DNA from: Carnegiea gigantea
Taxonomy: Eukaryota; Streptophyta; Magnoliopsida; Caryophyllales; Cactaceae
NCBI GenBank assembly: GCA_029747015.1
Contig: JAKOGI010000005.1
Location: 2,690,191 to 2,754,190 of the forward strand
Direction of reading: 5' to 3'
Length of the DNA stretch: 64,000 nucleotides
Shown: piece after piece, positions 46,696 to 60,594 of the stretch
How the letters are laid out: each line of letters starts with the position of its first letter
How positions within the stretch are numbered: position 1 is the stretch's first letter
Program-made: the position numbers and the translations under genes
The notes under the pieces: generated by a model
Seen by the model: the letters and a program-made list of their open reading frames with translations, nothing else
The model's database searches: none
Told to the model about the DNA's origin: nothing

Positions 46696-46945
46696 TCCGA
46701 ATAAAAGATGAAGCTTATGTGTTATGTCATCAAAGGTAGAAGCTTTTCAGAATCTATAAGATATAACTCCTTCAAAGAAGATAGTTTTTTAATTCATTTA
46801 TAAACCCTCAATAAAGGACATTTTTTAGGGGTCAAATTTTCAAATTAGTTGAATTAACCTGTATTATTATAGATATTTTTTTTCAAAAGAAAATAATTCA
46901 AAAATTAAAATCAATAATTATGCATATGATGTGGAGTTAATCTAA

Positions 46946-47283
46946 GGTCCTGTTTGGCAAACAGCTGCGAGCTGTTTGCATTAGCTGTTAGCTTTTAGAT
47001 GTTTGAATCAGCTGTTTGTATTAGCTGTTTGAATTAGCTGTTTGTGAAAAAACAATTTAGTGAAATTAGCTGTTTTTAATACAGTTGTGAGATAGAAAAC
47101 TAATTCTCCAAAAAGTTATTCCAAAAAGCTAATCAAATTAGCTTTTTGAACCCAAACAGCTCTTTCAAAAAGTTATTCTATCAAACACGTAAATTAACTT
47201 TTTAACTAGGTCAAATAGTTAATTTTGGTTAAAAAAATCTTTTTAACTAAAAGTTCTTAAAAAAACTGTTTACCAAACACCCC
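46946..47283. mobile_element. MITE with TAA duplication and AGCTGTTTG repeats
   Basis: The 338-bp element runs from GGTCCTGTTTGGCAAACAG to CTGTTTACCAAACACCCC, with TAA at 46943-46945 and 47284-47286. The left half has several AGCTGTTTGNATT units with a period near 13 bp. No coding region is seen. Confidence 0.75.
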
Positions 47284-47689
47284 TAAAAAATTAAGAAGAT
47301 GAGTAGTAGGAAGGAAGTGAGTGGGGAGTGCAGATGATCAATTAATTATTACATTATTACTAATGGGCCCATTTGTCGGCCCAAAAGTCAGCGCATTGGA
47401 CCGGACCTTTCTGTCCCTTCTTCGTTTTAATTTTATGACTATTGGGCCCGACGTGATTTAGTTCTCCAAGACGTGGCCAGCTTCTCTTTTCTTTTTCTTT
47501 TTTTTTTCCTCAAAAAATTTCAGGGGATGAGCATGACTGCATGAGGCTAAGATAGCATCATTTATAAATTCAATTTCCTTTTAAAGGCATTTGTAAATTC
47601 AAATTTGATATTCCATGGGCAACAATTTCTCCATTGTTTTGTCCTCTCCTAAGCTTTTAAGTCCAAAAGTCTTTCACAACAAACAATAA

Positions 47690-47800
47690 TTTTGGATATG
47701 AGTAATGCGTTCGCGTGATTTGGAGAGATTCATATGTAGGTAACGTTATATACGAAAACATTCCCACCCACAAAGAGATCGATTTCAAGAGATGAAAACA
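47690..47800 (-). mobile_element. Degraded copy of the LINE 3' tail
   Basis: On the minus strand it reads CTCTTTGTGGGTGGGAATG, then AACGTTACCTACATATGAAT and TCTCCAAATCACGCG. More diverged than the other copies. Confidence 0.55.
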
Positions 47801-48089
47801 AAAACCTTCGAAAACATTGTAGAAGTCGAAAAGTCTTTGCATAGTTTAATTGTTTCTAAATTTTGCTCAGTTCAATTATTTAAAGAAAAACTAGTCAATC
47901 TTCTTTTTCAAAGAAAAAACTTCTATTTCAAACATCTTAATATAGCAAATAAATGCATGCATTAAAGATGAATTACACTAAAAAATATGGTACAATTTAA
48001 TTGATAAAATTCTTGCTTTCCATGGTCAGAATAAAAGGGTTGGTGTCATTCTAGTCTCTTAAACTTAAGGTAGTCACACACTCACTGTT

Positions 48090-48170
48090 AAAACGCACAT
48101 TTTCAATGGCTATTGACCACTAATTTATTTAAAACGCACATTTTCAATGGCTATTGACCACTAATTTATT
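48090..48170. repeat. Perfect 41-bp tandem duplication, two copies
   Basis: AAAACGCACATTTTCAATGG and the following 20 bases occur at 48090 and again at 48131 with no mismatch. Confidence 0.95.
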
Positions 48171-48658
48171 CGAAAGATCTCTAAGGATATCGAAAGACCT
48201 ACCTATATCAACCTTTGTGCGTATCTCTAAGTTTATGGCCAAAACAATCCTAAAGCACAGTTATTACCGTGACATAACAACCCTGAAACTGTAACCTCTT
48301 GCATAATCTGCATCAAATGTTTTCTCTTCAATCAGAAGATCAGAGCAGAAGTTTGGAAACTCAAAACTCATTAGAATAGAATTTAAAGCAATGTTTCCTA
48401 TGCTCCTTTGCTTCCAACTTGAATACAGTAAAACAGATGAATTTACAACATATGAAAAAGAAGCAAATAATTCCCCTCTACAACAATTCCTACAAAAATG
48501 AAAACTAGCAAGGGACTAATTATACTTGAAATTATAGCATGTCATGCAGATGCAACTTCGATAAATAATGATAGTGCTCTAGAGCAAGGCCTTTCATGCC
48601 CGTTAGTAATTGCTGTTTCTTGCTGTTTCCAGATCACGGATTTGCTCAAGTGCAGAGA

Positions 48659-51600
48659 TCACACAGATGGGAAGTACTTGTTGAGGTTGAAGGGAAGAGA
48701 GTAGAATTCTTCACTCCTCGTATCGCCCTTGAATGTTCGGAACTTGTCCCACCAGTGCTTACCCCGGTCCTTGCGCACAGTGGGGTCTTTTCTGTTGAGA
48801 GTATTGTCCAGGAAGTATGCCACAATGCCCGCCACAAATGCTTCGGATGAGAAGGGGACATTGACCATGTCATTGAACTGTCATTTTAGGAATGCACAAG
48901 TGATGAGACACTCCACCAATCTATTCAATGAAATTAAGCCAACTTGACAAACGGGTTAGTCATTGGTTTATCCGGTTTACTTGGTCTGATTTGGTTTGGG
49001 TCTTCTATCATCTGTACAAGTCTCTGAAAAAAAGATGAGCAAATACTGGAGAATTTGTTTTTTAAGTCTTTAAAGAAACAAACAAAATCTAGCAAAATAG
49101 ACCACACCTAGTTAGTGGACCCTAACAAGTGACGAGCACCAAAACCCAATTGACCTGGCCAAGACCAAATTGAGCCAGAATTAGTATGGCTATATGCTTA
49201 TTGTCCTATCCTGACTAGCTTATTGAACATATCAACAACCAGCCGAAACAAAAGCCAAACCCAAACGCACCAAACTCGCCCCCCAGATAATAAAACAGTC
49301 AACATTTTAAGGCGGCGTTGGAGGGTGGCAAGAGGAGTTTATAATGCATTACCCATCTTGCACCGGTATGGACAGGGCCATAGCCATTAATAACCGTGTA
49401 CTCCTTGAAGTATTGTGGTATAGACAACCCCAGGAAGATGGAGAACCCCAGTATGAACTTGGTTCTGAAGCTATTGAGATTGCAGAACTGCAGGAAGCTC
49501 AGACCAACAGAACCTGCACCAATGTACAAGCAAAATATGATTACAAATGAATCAAATTTCAACAATGGTCTCCTGCCCTCTCATATTGCATTACATGGGG
49601 AAAAAACTCACCGACATAGGCAAAGAAGAGGCAATACAAAGCAGCAATAATTGGTGAAGGGATTGAAGCAAAGACAGCTCCAAATTTCCCTGCAACATTA
49701 GATGGCCTCATTCAAAAATCAAAAGCATGAAAAGAAGGAACTGACAATGCTAAATCTGCTCGCTATTAATAAAATATCCAAAGAGACCTAAGATTGAGAA
49801 GAATAACATAAATCCGGCTGATATTTGGACTACCCGTCTGCTGCCAACACGTGTCAGTGTTAAAAGTCCGGCATTCTCACTGCAAAACACACCCTGTTTA
49901 GTATTGACCTTTACACATTAAATTCACCAAATCAAGCGTCACAAGAAGAGGCGCAATTTGTCAGGACTTACACAGAAACAGAGGATCCATTTACGGTTCC
50001 AAACAACCCAGACAACAAAATGCCAATTCCCTAAACAACAAAAACAAGCGAATTCAGATCAGATGTAAACCACCAGCTCCTAGTCCACCTAGACTGAGTT
50101 CAGAGACAATACTAAATGATTGCAGGAGGTTTCAGAGACTGCAGTGTACTAATATAATCTTTCTAAAAGATCAATCCTAATATTTAACTGCAAAAAAGAA
50201 AAATAGCAAACTTCGAAAAAAACGCAACTGTAACATTTTCTGAGGAGACACTCCAAGATCAAATCAATAGGTACTAGCAAGATACAATGGTAGTGCCATT
50301 TTTTTAATTTTTAAGGAACGGACAATAACATTGCCAATGCTTTTTCAAGAACATACAATAACATTACTAATAAAAAAACATGGAAAGTAAAACTTCAAGA
50401 ACTTCATATACACGATTCTTTCAAAAAATTAAAAGGCGGGGAAAATGATATCATTTTACCTGCCATCCGACACCGCGGCTGAGCACAGAAGGCGGCATCA
50501 TTGTTGCACTAGCAGACCTTGAGACTGCAATGAAGGCACCAGTGGACTGCGTATGGAAAAAGAATAATGCTATTTGTGAGAAAATCACCAAATTCATGTT
50601 CAAGTAACTGCATTAAGTTTGAGAGGCTATACTCACAAACAGAATCAGTTAGATCACGAAGAAATTCAGATACAAGAACAAGTCTTACAAATTTATATCC
50701 GTCTTTTTCTAGGAACATTTAGAATTTCAAATTCAAAATACCAAAAACATGATGCAAAAACAGTATCCCAACCCAACACGAGTTACACTTTCCTTAAGGA
50801 AAATCACAACTACAGCTGTCATATATCTATTTTTTTTCCCACAGGAATGCTGTTTGCACTAGTAACCCTCCCTATAGTTTAACCTCTTTAATTATTGAAG
50901 GGGGGGGGGGCGGCGCTGGGAAAAGAAGAAAGAAAAGCCAGCTGTGGACCATCTTACCCTCGATGCAGGCAAGCTGCTCCCATCAAAAAAGTAAATCAAA
51001 AAACGAGATGTTTTTGCAAGTGTTACAACAGAAAAAAAGCTAACCTCAACAAGAGCAACAAAGGAAGCAAACATCATAGCAAAGGCTTCGCCAGCATCAA
51101 ATGTGGGTGGTCCCCACTGAAATGGGTATGGAACTCTGATCCTGCGAGTGAAGTCACAACATGTAAATATAATGCAACCAGAGACATATTCCGTCATCAA
51201 TCACCCATGACCATATTTTAGATCAAAATTCAAGATTTTACAGAAGAAAGCATAGAAACAGGGTGCATCAGGATCCTCGTAAGTCACGACATAATAAAAA
51301 TCAAAATTTGAAAAATGAGAATGACAGCAAATGAAAACTAAAAGATGAAGCGCCAGGTTACCATGGAGCACCACTGATAAGTCCTGAACGATCAGTGCGG
51401 CATGTAGCCTGCGTTTTCGGTGCTGCATGATTGTATGCTCCACCCACTGTAAGAATGTATGCGTACAACCACACTATTGCCACGGAGAATAGGACAGCAA
51501 AACGCTCAAAGATGTGCTTCGTAATTTTTGTTGCTTGAGACAAATACTGCATCATATTGTGGGCATATTAACTTAAGGAAAGCCAGAAGAAAATTCAATT

Positions 51601-54600
51601 TCCAAGTTCAACTCGAGATTTATGCTCTCTGCATAGACTGAATTACCACTGCGATGAATATTAAAAGTATCAGCTCTGGTAAGCCAATTTCCACACACTT
51701 TGCCACCTAATTAACAGCACAATACCCAATATCAACAATGATAAAAAACATACCTATTTATGCAACTAGACGAAATACAACTCCATGATCTGGGCAAAAG
51801 CAGAAAAGAAAAACACATGTATTAGGCAATGCAAATACATACCCCGGGAAAACCTAGTGCATACAGTCCAAAGCCAACAAGAGATATCAATGGAACCACC
51901 GACAGCGGGCTCAGAAACCTACAAGGTGAGTGATATCACACAAAGCAGTAGTGTCAGTCAGAGTTCTAAACCATTGAATGGGGAAGAAAATCTTCACAAG
52001 TGCGCTTTGCAAGTGTAGTGGTATTAACTACTTCCATTGCAAGCAGAACTACTATCAGCTGAACAAAAAAAACCCTCAGGCATAGAGGTGATCCAATACG
52101 GAACAATCATTGATTGCTCAAAAGAACCATTGGTTGCTCGAAGCCTCAAACATCACTCAGCCATAGAGGTAATCCAATACTGAACAACCATTGATTGCTC
52201 AAAAGAAAACAAGAATAGCTTCATTCATTAACGATCTCAAATATCCAGATGTTAACAATATTGTCACGCATGGCTTTCCACAAGGTTACCAAGGACCACA
52301 AGGAATAATCTGACAAGTGGATGAATTTATGACAGGCTGCTACCAAGAAATAATCTCGAGACTCGGGTACATGACATCTGTACCTGCTTGTACTCCTTGT
52401 TTGGATCCTTAAATGTGAAGACAGGATTTCTTTTTTTATTTTATTTTTTAAAAAAAGAGCTTTTGCTAATAAATAAATTTTACTTTGAAACAAAAGAAAG
52501 TCTTCACTGTAAACTGTGAAACCAATAGCAGAAAAGAAAGCATGAGTGTTTGTTGTGAACTCACCTCGTAACATTACGCCAGAGGCCACTGAAGCCAAGG
52601 ACAATTTGAAGGACTGAGGCAACAATCAGTGCCCCCTGTATTCCTCTCATAGTTCTCTTGAATTTCTGGTGAAAGAACCAAGATTCAGAACTTGAAATGC
52701 TTGGTAATGCGCAATTTCAACTTTGAATAGTGGACTCAATCAAAATGGGTTCAACAAACCATTACATGCCTCCCAGTAGGCTCCGTCAACAACTTAGAAG
52801 CAAGGCCACATACATTCGCCTCCCCCCCTCCTTTCCCCAACACATCCATAGAGGGAACTATAAGGTATTCAGCTGCTTTGCTTTTGTTAGATAACGAGGG
52901 TCAAAAGGGAACAACCTCTCTGTACGGACAAAGAGGAACATACAGTTAACCACCACCGCACCCTCCCCTAAATGGGAGCTTATTGATAGACAATGAGGTA
53001 CTAATGGTATTGCATGGCATTAATGGTAAGATATGTTCAAGCACTAGAACCTGAAATTTCACACATTGTTTCAAGAAGGATCCTTTTTCCAAATCTTCCA
53101 TTCCTTTTCCTTAAGACAATCTTACAATGTTGGATTTGCATAAGCAACTTAATTGGCATGTTTCATACTGCCAAGTCCCAACCAATTGTTGGCAACTCTA
53201 TATGAGGCAAGGCAACAAAGACCATTCAAATATCTCCAAAGGAAAACAAGACATGATTAATTAATATATTATTTGGGTGCGGTAGCCTTCCTTTTGGCCA
53301 GTGTGGGCTTCCTTCGCACAGAAGGAACAAGCAAGAATCAGAGTCTTCTAGGAAGGGGGGTGCTCTTCAGGAGTTGTAAAAACAAGCATATACTCAAAAT
53401 CGTCAAATCCTCATTTCAGTGTCCTAACTAGACAGTGCCAAACAGATATAAACAGAATCAAGAATGAGTTTTTGAACACAAACCGTTATAGGGTCTACAA
53501 TATCACTGTATCGGCCAGCCAAAATGATAGAAATTGTGGTTGGAACGAAAGTGTAGGACCCTCCAATCACAGCTGGTAATCGTGTTCCAAAAGTTGTCTG
53601 CAGCAATGTATTCAAACCAGCAACAAAAAGCAATGTCTGAATAACTTCTGCTTTCTCTTCCTGTGGAAAGGGAAATCCATAGAATGGTCAGCTATTTAAC
53701 AATCAGAATGACAACCATGAAAAGTAAGCTTTCGGACAAGATTCAAACGTTCATTATGATTTACTTCTTGCTAGTGACCTACCTTTCCTCCTCCCATCTG
53801 AGGAACAAGAGCAGTAGGGATGAGAACAGTTGTACCAAGCATCACAATGTAGTGCTGAAAACCAAGAAGGATGGCCTCAGCTGCAAAACAATTTTACAGC
53901 TTCATTTGTGAGACTGCAGAGGGACACTCTCTAATAGCTAATGATTGAAGCTACACCTACATTCATAAGACATCAAGCACAGACGAAGAGAAAAGACCTG
54001 AAAGCTAGTAAGGTGACAAAGGTGGCGACTATGTTAAATGAACCAATAGTCACCGTTTGTGTGTCCCAGAAGGAGGGCGAATGGAGGCGGAAGAGGTGAA
54101 AAATCATTAAGGAGAACCCATTGCTTTGAAAGTGGTTGCAAAAGATATTGAGGGAAAGAAATCCCGTAATTCAGACCAAAAGATATTGAGTAACAAACAT
54201 AGAAATTTTTCTCATTTTCCCAACCAAAGATTCAAAATGATAGACCACCAACTTCTAAATTCAGAAAGGTTAAACAAATGAAGAAAATCTTATCTTTTCC
54301 TAGTATGCACAGATTTGTATTATTTGAGCTGATATTTTTTATTTAAAAAAAAAAAAAGCCACCCACCAAAAATTAGGAGAATCAAGAATAAAATAGGAAA
54401 GAAACACAAAGCAGACCTTTAGCAAAAGATGAAAAGACATCCATTAATCCATTACTAAGCAAGTATAAAGCCCCTACTCACAACTGAAATCAGCAGTACA
54501 AAAGCTTAAATAAGTGTAACTGCATAGAGCAAACCCAGAAACAGCATGTAAGTTGTAACCTTAAAATAGAAAGAGAAGAGCAGGAGGTTAGAGCGATTGA

Positions 54601-54711
54601 CTCACGCCATGGGGGAGGACTAGTGATACAGTAAGACACATTTGGGAGCTGATCTTTTGGCGGGTGCGGCGCTGGCTCATCTGCCTTGGCTGGTCCTCCT
54701 CCTCCTGCCAT
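48659..54711 (-). CDS. Nucleobase-ascorbate transporter (NAT family; NAT6-like)
   Basis: NAT/NCS2 permeases are membrane proteins that carry purines, uracil or ascorbate; plant substrates vary. Fourteen minus-strand exons (54711-54606, 53880-53783, 53660-53484, 52665-52565, 51918-51843, 51706-51647, 51546-51362, 51141-51045, 50546-50460, 50030-49972, 49879-49788, 49689-49612, 49513-49353, 48877-48659) join in phase to 531 residues, the usual NAT length. Hallmarks: N-terminal HPPKDQLPNVSYCITSPPPW; the QH motif at residues 44-45; GTRLPAVIGGSYTFVPTTIS; the GEAFAMM segment; and the NAT signature ENAGLLTLTR at 350-359. The ending NLNKYFPSV is conserved. It resembles Arabidopsis NAT6 in remembered sequence. 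A GA microsatellite abuts the start codon. All donors are GT by eye. Confidence 0.95.
52081..52207. repeat. Imperfect 46-bp duplication, 81-bp period
   Basis: CATAGAGGT(G/A)ATCCAATAC units at 52081 and 52162 share about 46 bases with three or so mismatches. They lie in the NAT intron between exons 4 and 5. Confidence 0.85.
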
Positions 54712-54735
54712 CTCTCTCTCTCTCTCTCTCTCTCT
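54711..54735. repeat. (TC)n / (GA)n tract at the NAT start codon
   Basis: On the minus strand about twelve GA units end directly at the ATG (54709-54711). Confidence 0.95.
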
Positions 54736-56610
54736 GTGTCACTCACTCACTGATTCAGTTCTCACTGTCCAACCTCCTTCAGAAAAAGGCAAATTGAAGC
54801 AAATCAGTAAAGAATATGCAAATCCAACAAAAACACCAGATCCAAACTTTCCTCTTTCAGGAACTCATCAAAGCAAACGAACAATCAATCAAGAGCATAA
54901 AAGAGAAAACCCAGAAAATTTTCAATACCCAGAAAGCTTCTTCACTTACCTTACCCAGCAACTCTAAAAGACAACCGACATCCTTAGAGAAGGACAAACA
55001 AACCCACATGTATACCCACTTCAATAGCTTGGCCCTAAACCCTCCAAAGTCAAAATAATTTAACAGAAAGAAACCCAGGAAAAACAATGAAAAGGAAAAC
55101 TGTAAAATGACACTACAAATCAAAAAATGTGACAAGGTAAGGCCACTGAACAGTAAATTTTAATTATGCAAAAATGTGTTACCCCACATGTGAGAGAAAA
55201 GCTTCAAGCTACCACTTTTTAGCAACTTTAAAGAAGCAAAATCAAGTGGAAATGAGAAAAAGCAGAAGTAAGAACACTAAGTCAATAAAATTTATGGTAC
55301 CCACCTTCAAATCTTTCACCAATGCGATAGTTCTTTTTGTTGCCAAACTTCTTTTTTCTTTTTTTCCCCCACCCTTCACTTTCCCCCCTCAGAGACAACT
55401 CTCTCAGGCAACAATGTCACACAAATGAGCTTGACAACTGAGCATAAAACCCTCACTAGTCACTTCCCTCCTTTCTTCCTCCCTGAAATTTACAAAATTT
55501 CTGAAACCCTTTGGGCTTAATTAACCATCTTTCCCTGCTTGTAATTATTTCACAGTTATTTTTAACAACCCAGAATCCAATAAAGCGCACTCTCCGTAGA
55601 AAACGACGCCGTGTCTGTGAACTGGTGGTGGGTGGGTGTCAATAGTAAATGACAGTCTTGACCTTTGACAGACGCGTTTTAACAAATCTAATTTGTCCTG
55701 ACAATACAGTGCAAAACCCTGACCGTTTTGTCTGCAATTTTTTTCCTTTCGTACGATTTTGGTATGGCAGGAATATTTCATGGGAACCAGCCACTCACTT
55801 AGCAATAAACAAAACATAACTAAAAAGGGTCTTTTTTTTTTTTTTCTTTTTTTTGGGGCCTGTTTTCATGAGCAAGTAGCCAATTGAAAAACAGGTAGGT
55901 ATAAGATCAAAGTTGCCTAAGATACTAACATAATCTTGTTTAATTCTCCCATTACTTTTTTCCTGGTTGGTGCCCATGAATCCACTTCAGATACTGGTTT
56001 GGCAAATGTGTGAGTTCAGTTAAGTGCCACTCAGACGTCAATCAATTTCATATGAATGTTTTTTCACTTGTTATATACATGTTTCTTGTATATATAAGAT
56101 GTGACTGCCTAATTGTTAGCCTTCTTTATATCAATCATACTAAGATAAATTATTGGATGAGGTCATTTTAAATAAAGGTTATTGTAAGGCGGACTCATTC
56201 AAGTGTGACTTTTTTTATGTTTATGGTGATTAAAATAAGTTTTGAAATGACTTTTAAATTTAGAGATGATTAACGGTTAATTGAATAGTATATCTGTCCC
56301 GACTCGTTCTTCAATTTAAACATAAACATAAATATTATAGCATTGAGGACTCGTTCTTTATTATTATTTGTGCACATGATTGTAGATATGATTCAAAGCT
56401 CACCCTACTAACTTTTCATAAATATTATCATAATGTCATTTGAATAATCATCTACTTGCCAAACATTCCAACCAAAGATACATATTACTATCATACTTAA
56501 ATTTAAACATAAACATTATCATCTAGCCTTTTTTTTTTTTTTTTGGGAACTCAAATGGGACAAAAGGATACCTAGGAAATTTCTATAGATCCACTTAAAT
56601 AAGTCTAACC
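54736..56610. other. Upstream region of the NAT gene
   Basis: Contains the probable 5' leader and promoter. T-runs followed by GGGG occur at about 55831-55857. No other gene is recognised. Confidence 0.5.
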
Positions 56611-56618
56611 ATCAAATC

Positions 56619-57760
56619 TAGACCTGGTAAAAATTGACCCGACTCGAACCCGCCCGAGAGTTTTGGGCTTTGAACATGATTTTCTCGACCCGAATTCGAA
56701 ACAAACCGAACCCAAAAAATTCGTAAATTTTTAGGTCAAACCCGAATCCGAACCCGAACCCGAACCCGCCCGCTCGACCCAAATATTATATGCTTACTTT
56801 TTATTTTCTTTAATTTTTCCCCTCTTAACAATAATAGTTTTCATTATAACGAATCGTTTACAAAGACGTTATACGATTATCACATTCCTTCGCAAATTAG
56901 ACAATGATTCCTGTTTTCTCCCATAAAACAACGTCATACACAACTTATAAATGGTATAATTTTAAAAAATGACAATGAAACAACTCTAATATTAAGAAAA
57001 ATAATTTAGAATTAGATAAGTATTGAAAATGTGCGAATCATACCATTATATTCTTGATAAAATGAATACATCTCATCGTATTTTAAATAAGATTATTCTA
57101 TAATAATCGAAAATTTTGATTTTATAATTAATAGATAATTATAATATCTTGCGCGTGTATAATATTCTTTCGTTTGGATTCTTTCTAATTGGTATCGAAT
57201 CTGATGTAATGTTGGGCAATGGACCAACTTATATTCGTATTAGGATCGACGTACTAATAAAGCATGTCTGATTAGGTAATACTAGGTTAGTTAACGAAAC
57301 ATCAAATTATTAACCGGGTTACTAACGGGTCGAACCGATACGACTCGTTAACGTGTTTTAGATAGGCCGACTCATGAATGATCCGACAAATTATTAATAT
57401 TTTAATATACGGGCTAACCTATCCAAACGTGACTCATTGTCCATTCGCACATGAATTTCATATATCATGTTGAAAAGTTTGGATACTTTTGATATTCTTT
57501 GAAAAAATTACAATTACAATACTTGTTCATTAAATACATACAATTTTAAGTAATAAATATGCCGAATTTTTGATTTTGACAAAAAAGAAAAAAATTCACC
57601 AAAAAGCGCTTCCAACCCGTTGGGCTGATCCGAAATCCGTAAAACCGAAATACGTCCGCCTGTATTTTACCCAAACTCAAAGTACACCCAATTCATATTT
57701 TATCCGAATTCAAATACATCCGATTTATATTTGACCCGATCATCCAAATTGTCAGATCTA
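56619..57760. mobile_element. Non-autonomous hAT-like element 4
   Basis: The 1,142-bp element has inverted termini TAGACCTGGTAAAAATTG / CAAATTGTCAGATCTA and perfect 8-bp duplications ATCAAATC at 56611-56618 and 57761-57768. Both ends are rich in GACCCGA / CCGAACCCG words (56636-56780 and 57610-57745). A second, degenerate GGGTCG-bearing block at about 57209-57440 could be a nested relative. No coding region is seen. Confidence 0.85.
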
Positions 57761-57768
57761 ATCAAATC

Positions 57769-60594
57769 TCATTCTTTGTGGAAATTTGACATACCATCAA
57801 AATTATTTGCCTCATGTACAGTCTCCTGCTCATGATGATAGCTTGTTAGCTAGCTTCAATTATTTCTTTCAGGAAATCAAGTTAGAAATTATGAACACTT
57901 GTTGGGTTCCTCTCCCTTTTGTCATCATGTGGAAAGGGTAAAAGGGCAAAAGAGATTCTCAAAACCAGGAAGTCAGGAACCCTAAATTTTTATTTTATTT
58001 TTTTAAAGGATAGAAAACAATTAGTTAATTAAAAGCAAATGCCAAAGGCCTAATTTTTTCAGAATCCAACCCCCCACTTGCTTCCCATTCTTGTCCTTTC
58101 ACTTTCTGGGCAGCAAGCTGAATGTTTAATGAACTCCTGAACTTAAGGTAAAACTAATTAATTTATTTGGATTCAACTTATATTATGAAAAATTTATTGT
58201 GAGATAGTAATGTAACATTAATTCTATGTGGCATAATCGTGGATTCAGGTGTCGCTACCTTTTCATTTTGTTGTTTGTTACTCTATAAGTATAACGCCTT
58301 ATAGTAGTTATTACATTTTCGGCCCTTATTAGCCGACGGCTCATCCACCCCAAAAAGGTTACAACTTATCTAATACCCTCTAATTCACTCTGAAATAACT
58401 TGTGGCTGTTAATTAGTTATTATAAAAACTAACCAAATCTAGGCGATGTTAAAAATCAATGGAAGATTGCAATAAAGAAAACTAAACATAATGAATAATG
58501 GATATTAATTTAACTAATTATTAGTTTAGAGATCCAATGAATTTCTATTCTTTCTACGAGAGAAGCATGGATCTTGGGTGACTAACGTTTATTTAATGTT
58601 GGTGACATCAATGCATGATTAGCGAATGTTGGGGGGGGGGGAATTAAGAGCAGGATTAATAATGGCAATTAGGCAGTACAATTACACGGCCTCTACATAT
58701 TGACGATTGGGATGAAGACAAAACTTATATTATACTCCTAAGAGTACTTGCTGCCATAAATCACATCAGCGCTATATATTAAAAATTGTCTACATGATAA
58801 ATACACACTGAAAAAATATATATATATAACAAGTGGGAGTACACACTCATACAAATATGTTGTACATTACTAAATGAAGAAGAGGACAAGAGAGGAAACG
58901 TGGGTGTTACTTTCGGTTGTTTGATTTGCTCAATGTCAAGACCAATTGAGTGAGGAGTGAAGGATTATCCCCATCCCCATCCCCATCTCCATCTCCACAT
59001 ATTCCTCCTCTCTCCTTCCTAGCTCCTTCCCTTTTTGATTTTAGGACTTTTTGTTACTTGTTGCCCCCCTCTTGATTGAGAACACCAAACTAATGAGGGT
59101 GTTTTTCACTTTAAAATTTTCTCGTTTGAATATAAAAAAACAAATCAAAGTTGAATTATTATTTACGATTTAAATGAATGTATCAGTGTATATTCCTTAG
59201 AAAAAGACATCAACGTATCGTCTAGTTGAATATTCATACAACAAACAGACATGAACCCCAATAATTCAATTATATTCCACACCCCGTGATCCAGAAATGA
59301 AGTCTCGTCCCAACTCTAATTTTCACGTCTCATTCCAAAATCAAATCATCCTTCCGTAGCAACACCGCCCCTTCTTTATACAAGGAGTAAATTTGTGGGG
59401 AAAGAAGAAAACGCAACAAAGCTAATATACAATGAAAATGGGCCCTTCTCTTCGTTATTTTGGCAAGTACTAATAAACTGAATATTGGCCCCTGGGTGAC
59501 CTAAAAAAGCACGCAAATTCCAGGGGGGAACCCTTTGATTGTTTGACGTGTCGGCTTTCCTCATTAATTTTGGGCACCAATTTCCTTTTCTGGGTTGGTG
59601 TGCGTTGTGTGGTCATTTTCTCTCTCATCAATGCCTTCCCTTTCTCACGGCCCAGTCATGTATAATATGCTCATCTGTTGAGTAGCTGGCAAATGAAATG
59701 GAAGTCCTTGCTGTGCGCATAGGATTTTAGTTGTGAATTATTGACGTGAATCATGTCAATGCCGTCGATTTCTCTGGAAACAAAATGAGCCCCTCGTTTC
59801 TGGGCTTTAGTCAACATCACATCACATCACTTCACATCACATGACAACTCAAATGACCCGTATGCTACGCACAGGGAAGATACGAAGAACTTCCTCACTA
59901 TTCCGACATCAGTATTTGAAATCTTGTGCAAAACAACACTCTTTCACAAACGATTTCGCCCTCACCCCAAGCTCTTGCACACTGTGCTTATGTCATAGTT
60001 CCGGGACTGTAGCTTCAGGACACCCCATGCTTATACCATCATATTCCCTTGCAACTGATGCTTATATCATCGTTCCAGGACTAATAGTCCCGCAACTATA
60101 GTTTGGGGACAGAATTGAGCATCATTTTCTAGTAGACATGGAGACCAACAAAAATGCGGGGAATTTGGGAATTTTTGCGTTTTCCAAAAATGATAAATCA
60201 CAGCTTATATCCTCCCAGAGAGACTATGTTTTGGGCGCGAGAGAAGGTAGAAACGACAATAAATCTTCAACAGGTTTTATTCCGGTAGTCTTTTTTAAAA
60301 TATTGAACCACAATAAAGAAACAAAACCATAATCGGTAAGCGTAAGTTGAAGCATTTTCTAGCGATTCTGTGAAATGGGGCCTGAACAATAAAAACAAAA
60401 GGCCATTCTGGACAAGCAGATGGTTGATCAAAATCATCTAAGTCGTCAACTGGAAGCTTATTTCTCCTTCGAAACCAAAACAAGAACTCTTCAAGCCACT
60501 CGATTGAAACAATCAACCGTGGCGATCAAAAATAAAAAGTTATTTTCAATTTGCATGATTCCATAATCTGCTACATTCAGGAGTGCGCCAGTCT
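57769..60594. other. Intergenic between NAT and cytochrome c1
   Basis: A CCCATC-type short tandem repeat lies at 58968-58996, a G10 run at 58630-58640 and (CACAT)n-like units at 59815-59842. GCTTAT(G/A)TCAT.GTTCC.GGACT occurs twice near 59987 and 60058. No gene is recognised. Confidence 0.5.
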
